Positions 58,957 to 64,000 of a stretch of DNA of 64,000 nt are shown piece after piece. A model generated the notes under the pieces. It saw nothing but the letters and a program-made list of their open reading frames with translations, searched no databases and had not been told where the DNA came from. Each line of letters starts with the position of its first letter. Position 1 is the stretch's first letter. The position numbers were made by a program, and so were the translations under genes. This DNA is from Caprella mutica (taxonomy: Eukaryota; Arthropoda; Malacostraca; Amphipoda; Caprellidae): NCBI GenBank assembly GCA_947561585.1, contig CANNZV010000332.1, forward strand, positions 372,001 through 436,000, read 5' to 3'.

Positions 58957-61900
58957 TCACATGTTAACAGCAGTTGGCGGCGCTTTCCAAGGTCTGCAGA
59001 AGCAGTTCTTCACAGCACTCTTGAAGATGTTATTGTTGTTACTTTTACTCACCAAGTTATTAGTCTTGTCACCTTCAGTCGTGTTTATCCCTGAGAACCA
59101 ATCAGATGACATAAACTCAGCCCACTGCTCACTAGTGTCCTTAGGAGGCGCCATCACAATAGAGGAGTCCTCAACGTAGTCCTGCACGAGTGACGGTACC
59201 TCACTGACACTCTCATCCTCATTGGAGTCACTCGGGCCTATGTAACTATCCTCATCTTTGGTTCTGGTGACGGCAGAGTCCTTGAAGGAACCAGTACCAG
59301 CACCAACCCTGAACACGCCCCTACCTGACATGATAGCGCTGATGTCATAGCAAGGCTCAGTCCTAGAGTCAGGACTCTGCCTCTCAGTCACTTGAGAGCT
59401 CCTCCTGCTACTCTTTGCAGATGTTAGCTTCTTCTTCTTGCCACTGCTCCTGCAGCTGCTTACATCACTCCTGCTGCAGTCGGCACTAAGACTCCTGACG
59501 GCGTGGGTCTTCACCGGGGTGCTGCCCTCCAGTCTCTCTGACTTGCGTCTGCTGATTTTGGAAGAGGAAGAGGTGTGCTTAACGTCCCCAGGAGGGTTAA
59601 AGTCAAAACCCTTGGGACGCTCGTGTAGCTAGATGTTACCTGGGGAAAATACAAAGTGAGTTTGAAGCGAAAAAACAGTGACTGATACCAAAAAACTGGT
59701 TGACATGACAATAGATATGGTAGCTACGTTCGAGTCACAACTACAAGGCAATCACCATAGTCCAGACTGCTTTCAGAGGAGGAGGGTGAGAATTGGGAGG
59801 AGGTGGGAGGGGCGGGGAACTGCTGCAGAGGGTGAAGGTTCACTCTTCGTGCTGGTATGCCATAGTAGTCATCTGTGTCCTCAGCTGATGTTTCACCTGA
59901 AAAAATAATGGTAGTCAGGAGATTACTAATATTAAAAAAGACAAGAAAATCTGAACTCTTACAAGAGGGAAAACTATTTACATTTAGTTTAATTAAAAGG
60001 AAAGATTAGGGTAAAATACGAATTGTAGGTCAATTCCACATCTTCAGTCATTAAAGGAAAATAGAAATAATAATATTAATCATTTAATCTTTATAGAGTT
60101 TTTCTTATATAACCGAAAATGTGAAACCGGCCGATAATTCGTAACTTATCGTATATCATTTCTACATTAATTGCATTGCCCACTCACCAATATTGTCATG
60201 CCACTCCCTCCCCCGCCCCTCCCCGTGCGGGGGTGACATTTGGTTGTTTTGGTGCACCATCTCCTTGAACTCCTTGATGGAGTCATTCAGAGACCACAAC
60301 TGACAGAGCAAAGACATGTCCAGCTGACGCAGACCAACCTGATGGTACAGAACAGGGTTACTACCTACTTTACTAGGGTAACCACTCAGTTACCGGGTAT
60401 TCACAGTTACCGGAAGTTTATTAATGTGCATTTTATATTATTGATCCTGAAAATATTATAGACAGAGAGAATTAAGCTAAACCAGTGGTATATAGCATTC
60501 AATACCATTTCATTTCATCTAGGATTTTTGATTTAAAAAGCATATTGTCACAACTCACAACCCTAGTTAATAGTCAATCTGAATGTTGAATCTTTTACTT
60601 AATTTATCATAACTTGGGTCAACATCCACGTGGTTTCTAGTAACTAACCGCAAGCAATCGGTAATTGAGTAGCTTGCTACTGAGCTTATCAGACAATGTA
60701 CTAAATATTCAAAATATAAAAAATACTCAAGATTTTTTATAGAACCTAAAGATGAATTGCGGGATCTAGATCTCAATTTTTAGTTTCATTAGTATGCTAT
60801 CTGTCAATACCCTATTAAGAGAAGATGACTTAACTTAAGTAGTAAGTTATGTAAATGGCATACCATTTCTTTACGCAGAGTAGCCAACTGAGAGTCCAGA
60901 CTGGATGGTCTCTTTGGCTTGGGTGGGGGGACGGGGGGAGTGCTGCTCTTGGAGGTGGGGGTACTCCTTTGGCTCATGGGCGTGGGGGAGACTTTGGAGG
61001 TGGGGGGAAAGATGCCGCTGATGCTTGCTGCTCCACTGGAGTTTCCTCTCTTGTGTTTGGAGCGAACAGATCCGCCCTTTCCCCCTGCAGAGAATAAACT
61101 AATTAGCATTTCGTAGCTAGAAGAGGAAAGAAAAACGTTATGGCAGAAAAATTACCAAATTGAAATATTCTAATGGGGAAAATCCGTTTTGGAGGTTGAG
61201 TTCGAAATTTAAAAGATTCCTGCTCATTGAGGAACTCGAGTGAATCTGAAGGAGTAGAAACAGCTACATCCATTTTGAGATGCATTCAAGCTGTGAATTG
61301 GTACCACTATGTGTATTAATGATAGACGTAGTGGTACAAATACATACCACTGTCAATATTTTAAGCACCACAGTTTTTATCATACAGATGAGATGAGTAG
61401 GTACACACAGAGATACTCAGCTCCTCTCGCTATAGTGGCCAATGTGATACAGAGGTAATAACAGAAACTTGAAAATTTGGAACGTCAGTTAGGCCGTGTG
61501 CACACCAGAAGAAAGATTTTAAGACTGTACCAGCGCACAGCAAAAGAGAGTATTCAGTTTGTAACACTTGTGCCACATCCATAGCGGAGCAAGCCTGATG
61601 TTACACACACCCGTGTGAAATCTGACTTCACACTGAAGTAGTAAACTTGAAGAAAGATTGCAATAAGTCATCTGAGAGGCGAGTTCTGTCTTTGACTATC
61701 TTGAAATCTTTCTTCGGACTCTCTTTTGGTGTGCGCATACGTAGTTAACGTGCTAAAAAGCTAAATAAGACTAATTAGTTCTATAAATCTCACCCGCGTT
61801 GGCAGTAAGTTGTTGCAGCCAGGCTACTGTGTGTGAGTGCTGCAGACTGGGGTGACGAACCTGCTGCTGCCATGCTGCCTCACCACCGCCACCACCACGA

Positions 61901-63883
61901 GATTGCTGCCACGCTACATCACTGCTAGCACGAGACTGTTGCCACGCTGCCTCACTCTCACTAACGGGTCTCTGTTGATAGTAATTACCACCAGACTCAC
62001 GACCGTACCATTCGTTAGACCTATCCTGTTGCCAGCTGTTAGTGCCTTGCCTGTTTGTCTGTTGGCTACTTTGCCTGTTTGTCTGTTGGCTACCTTGCCT
62101 GTTTGTCTGTTGTGCCCATGAAGGACTGTTGCCGTTCCTGTGTTGGTATTTACTGTTGGTGTACTGTTGTCTTTGGACTTGCTGTTGCCAATCAGGAATG
62201 TTACTTTTGTCTTCCGCAAAGGAGTCTGCGTGAAATAAAGAGGTTATAATTATTCAATGGTTAGGATTGAGGTCTTCTATTTATTTGAAGAGAAAAAATT
62301 TAAAAGAAATTAAATTATTAAAAATGTAAAAATGAACATTGGTGCTGCCTTGCAGGCACAGAAATTTCAGAGAGTAGATCACCAAAGTGACGTGAGTGCC
62401 GTTCCATCTTAGAATATCAGCGAAAATAGTCCTATGTTATTCGAACGGTAAGAAAAATGAGTTTTAAATACATGTATACTGCTGACTAATTTAATCTTGG
62501 AAAATTTTAATTCAATATTAAAAGGCCTAATATCTAAACGCATTCATTGCTGTAAAGTTTATTGAAACTAGTTTCAGAATAAAAAAGTTACGAATTATTT
62601 AAGAAGTTTTATGTGTTCCTTATGAGAGGATGTACAACTATTTCACATCAGTGCCAGTGGCTCATTGCCTTTCACTTAGAGTGGGTGTGTGGTGCCTTTC
62701 CTCGCAAAAGGCTTAAAAGCCTCTCAAAAGGATCACAAAAAAATCTTAAATAACTCATAACTCTTTTGTTTCAAAACTAATCTCAACAAACTTTACAGGA
62801 ATGAATGCGGTTAGATATTACGCATTCAAATATGTAATTAGAATTTTCCAAGAGTAAGTAAATAGTCAACTGTTTGGATGTCTTTTGAGCCTCATTTTTC
62901 TCTCCGTACGAATAACATAGGAATATTTCGCTGATATTCTAAGATGGAACGACGCCCCCTTCAATTTGGTGGTTTATTGAATACATTCAAAATTGAAAGA
63001 AACTATGATTTTAAAAAGAGGATGATGATATGAATATATCAGGTTAGTAATGAAGCTATTTAAAAAAAATTATACCTTATGTGACCAAACTAAACTTTTA
63101 TTTATAATCATGAGGTTACTTAACCCCCACACTCACTATAGTCCATCTGACCGGCAAAGAACTGGTGCTCGTAACCCTGTCTGAGATGCCCACCACTCCT
63201 GGGTGACCCTGTTTGGGACCGGGGGCTGCTCCGGGGTGAGGATAGGGTGCTACCTGACGGCTCTCGTCCGTAATACGGTTGGAACGCACTGTAGCTACTG
63301 GGATGAGATGCTGAAAACATAGCTATGATTCACTTATTTTTACCCCATTATTCAGGTAGTCAATATTTAATAAAAGTAGGTTCTACATCAGCGATAGGTC
63401 ATTTTCAATTTTGTTGCAAGTTTAGAAAAAAGGAGAAATAAGTCTATGTTTATCTAAATTTGAGTAAAATATGAGCTCTATGAACTTAGATGTGAAGCTG
63501 TTTGGGTTAGGAAAATCGAGAAATTTGGCTATGGTAAAATTTCTAAGGATAAATAAAGGAAATTAATGCTGGGCATTTGAGAAGATTCTATCCTATTAAC
63601 AGGCAATTACTTATGTATTAATCAAACATTAATTGATAAACTTAAATCGTATCACCAATCAAATGTTTTTTCCTTAGTAGCAAATTAGATTGCCCCACAG
63701 TAAATAGAATAGCCTGATTCTATATACTGTGGATTGCCCCGATTAGCGGTGTGACTCACGTTGGTCCTGGCGAAGGTCTTGTCTGCTCTCTGTTCTAGAG
63801 TCTGCCCTAGCGGGGGGACTGTACCGATCACTGAGGGTGGGGGAGGACCTCTTGGAGGCAAAGTTCAGTAGACCACTCAAACT
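58957..63883 (-). CDS. FAM89/LRAP-like adapter protein, 3' exons (5' partial)
   Basis: Exons in transcript order, joined in one frame: 63760-63883, 63137-63310, 61794-62225, 60864-61084, 60188-60338, 59756-59896, then probably 58957-59628. Visible parts: SLSGLLNFASKR (like the vertebrate FAM89 N-part), a Ser/Pro-rich stretch, a Gln/Asn/Trp-rich low-complexity exon (three SQQTNRQ units, repeated AWQQSR), a PPVPPPKPKRP proline motif, then LATLRKEMVGLRQLDMSLLC spanning an exon join and CQLWSLNDSIKEFKE, the FAM89/LURAP leucine-repeat signature. The last exon adds basic Lys/Ser stretches and ends WKAPPTAVNM. Its join is uncertain: donor GTGATT after SSLDYG leads to an early stop, while donor GTAGTT 11 nt on (exon 59745-59896) plus acceptor TCTAG keeps 223 further residues open. 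Vertebrate FAM89B (LRAP25) links LIMK1 and MRCK in lamellipodial actin control; a similar role here is inference. Upstream exons lie past 64000. Confidence 0.82.
60007..60150. mobile_element. Palindromic MITE, GGTCATATAAGAAAAA family (copy 5, intron)
   Basis: The left arm GAATTGTAGGTCAATTCCAC and CATCTTCAGTCATTA faces TTCTTATATAACCGAAAATG and GTGAAACCGGCCGATAATTC. It lies in an intron of the FAM89-like gene, 150 bp from an exon. Confidence 0.82.
61492..61741. mobile_element. MITE with GGCCGTGTGCACACC ends, FAM89-like intron
   Basis: GGCCGTGTGCACACCAGAAG at the left and TTTTGGTGTGCGCATACG at the right, with AGAAAGATTT arms inside. The end is related in style, but not identical, to the GGCCGTACACACG family. 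It stops about 50 bp from the Gln-rich exon. Confidence 0.75.
62379..62973. mobile_element. Foldback element of about 595 bp, FAM89-like intron
   Basis: GTTCCATCTTAGAATATCAG and CCTATGTTATTCG at the left pair with CGAATAACATAGG and CTGATATTCTAAGATGGAAC at the right. Pairing continues through AGTTTATTGAAACTAG-like and inverse GAATGCGGTTAGATATTA pieces toward the centre. Confidence 0.88.
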
Positions 63884-63908
63884 CTGGACAGAAAAAGGAT
63901 GGGATAAC

Positions 63909-64000
63909 CCAGTTACGAATTATCGGTCGATTCCAAATCATTTGTTATACAATAGAAATCTATATAATAAATGTAGTTTAATTATTATATCGTTATTTTT
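63909..64000. mobile_element. Palindromic MITE, GGTCATATAAGAAAAA family (copy 6, cut by window end)
   Basis: CAGTTACGAATTATCGGTCG and ATTCCAAATC match the left arm of the family. The centre is AT-rich and the right arm is outside the window. Confidence 0.65.

Noticed and set aside
58861..59179. Plus-strand frames opposite the FAM89-like last exon
   Set aside because: They are shadows of the minus-strand coding exon, which fits a spliced gene much better.
61837..62249. Cys/Leu-rich plus-strand frames (repeated PVCLLATL)
   Set aside because: They are the opposite strand of the Gln-rich exon, whose minus frame joins in phase to exons on both sides.
1..64000. tRNA, rRNA or snRNA genes
   Set aside because: I saw no cloverleaf with A and B boxes and no rRNA-like block. 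This was by eye, so a covariance-model search could still find one.

Overview
This is a eukaryotic nuclear window. It is AT-rich, its genes are split by GT-AG introns, and it is crowded with DNA-transposon remnants, foldback MITEs and minisatellites. The gene set (trehalose/sugar-type MFS transporters in tandem, COQ9, glomulin, a FAM89-type protein) and the repeat style fit an insect, possibly a hemipteran. The species cannot be fixed from the sequence alone.

Layout. (1) 1-852, plus strand: the last three exons of an unrecognised gene. (2) 2.5-35.4 kb, minus strand: a tandem duplication of a sugar-transporter gene. Copies B (9903-18300) and C (26165-33859) are complete. Each has ten coding exons of identical size (132, 151, 163, 122, 138, 195, 98, 197, 139, 183 nt), giving 505 residues. 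Copy A (2715-4058) keeps only exons 8-10, all open and with usable splice sites. A 5'-truncated non-LTR retrotransposon (4785-7507) lies where copy A's upstream part ends. Transposons inserted after the B/C split (two TAA-flanked MITEs in B, a TA-flanked pogo-like element in C) give relative dates. (3) 18.3-24.2 kb and 34-46 kb: gene-poor repeat blocks. The most striking is a 2.7-kb TIR element at 39926-42647 filled by about 85 copies of a 22-bp repeat. (4) 46.3-55.0 kb, plus strand: glomulin, with its whole coding sequence in one exon, followed by COQ9 in eight exons. (5) 55.0-58.9 kb: a cluster of small palindromic MITEs from several families. (6) 58957-63883, minus strand: the 3' exons of a large protein with a FAM89/LRAP-like motif. 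Its first exons lie beyond the window.

The genes do not form one pathway. COQ9 acts in mitochondrial ubiquinone synthesis, glomulin in restraint of cullin-RING ligases, the FAM89-type protein probably in actin/adapter signalling, and the transporters in sugar uptake. The strongest leads are the orphan transporter exon cassette (possible alternative 3' module), a transposon that landed a few bases from a splice donor, the minisatellite-bearing transposon, and a palindromic MITE family present at least six times in the last 20 kb.
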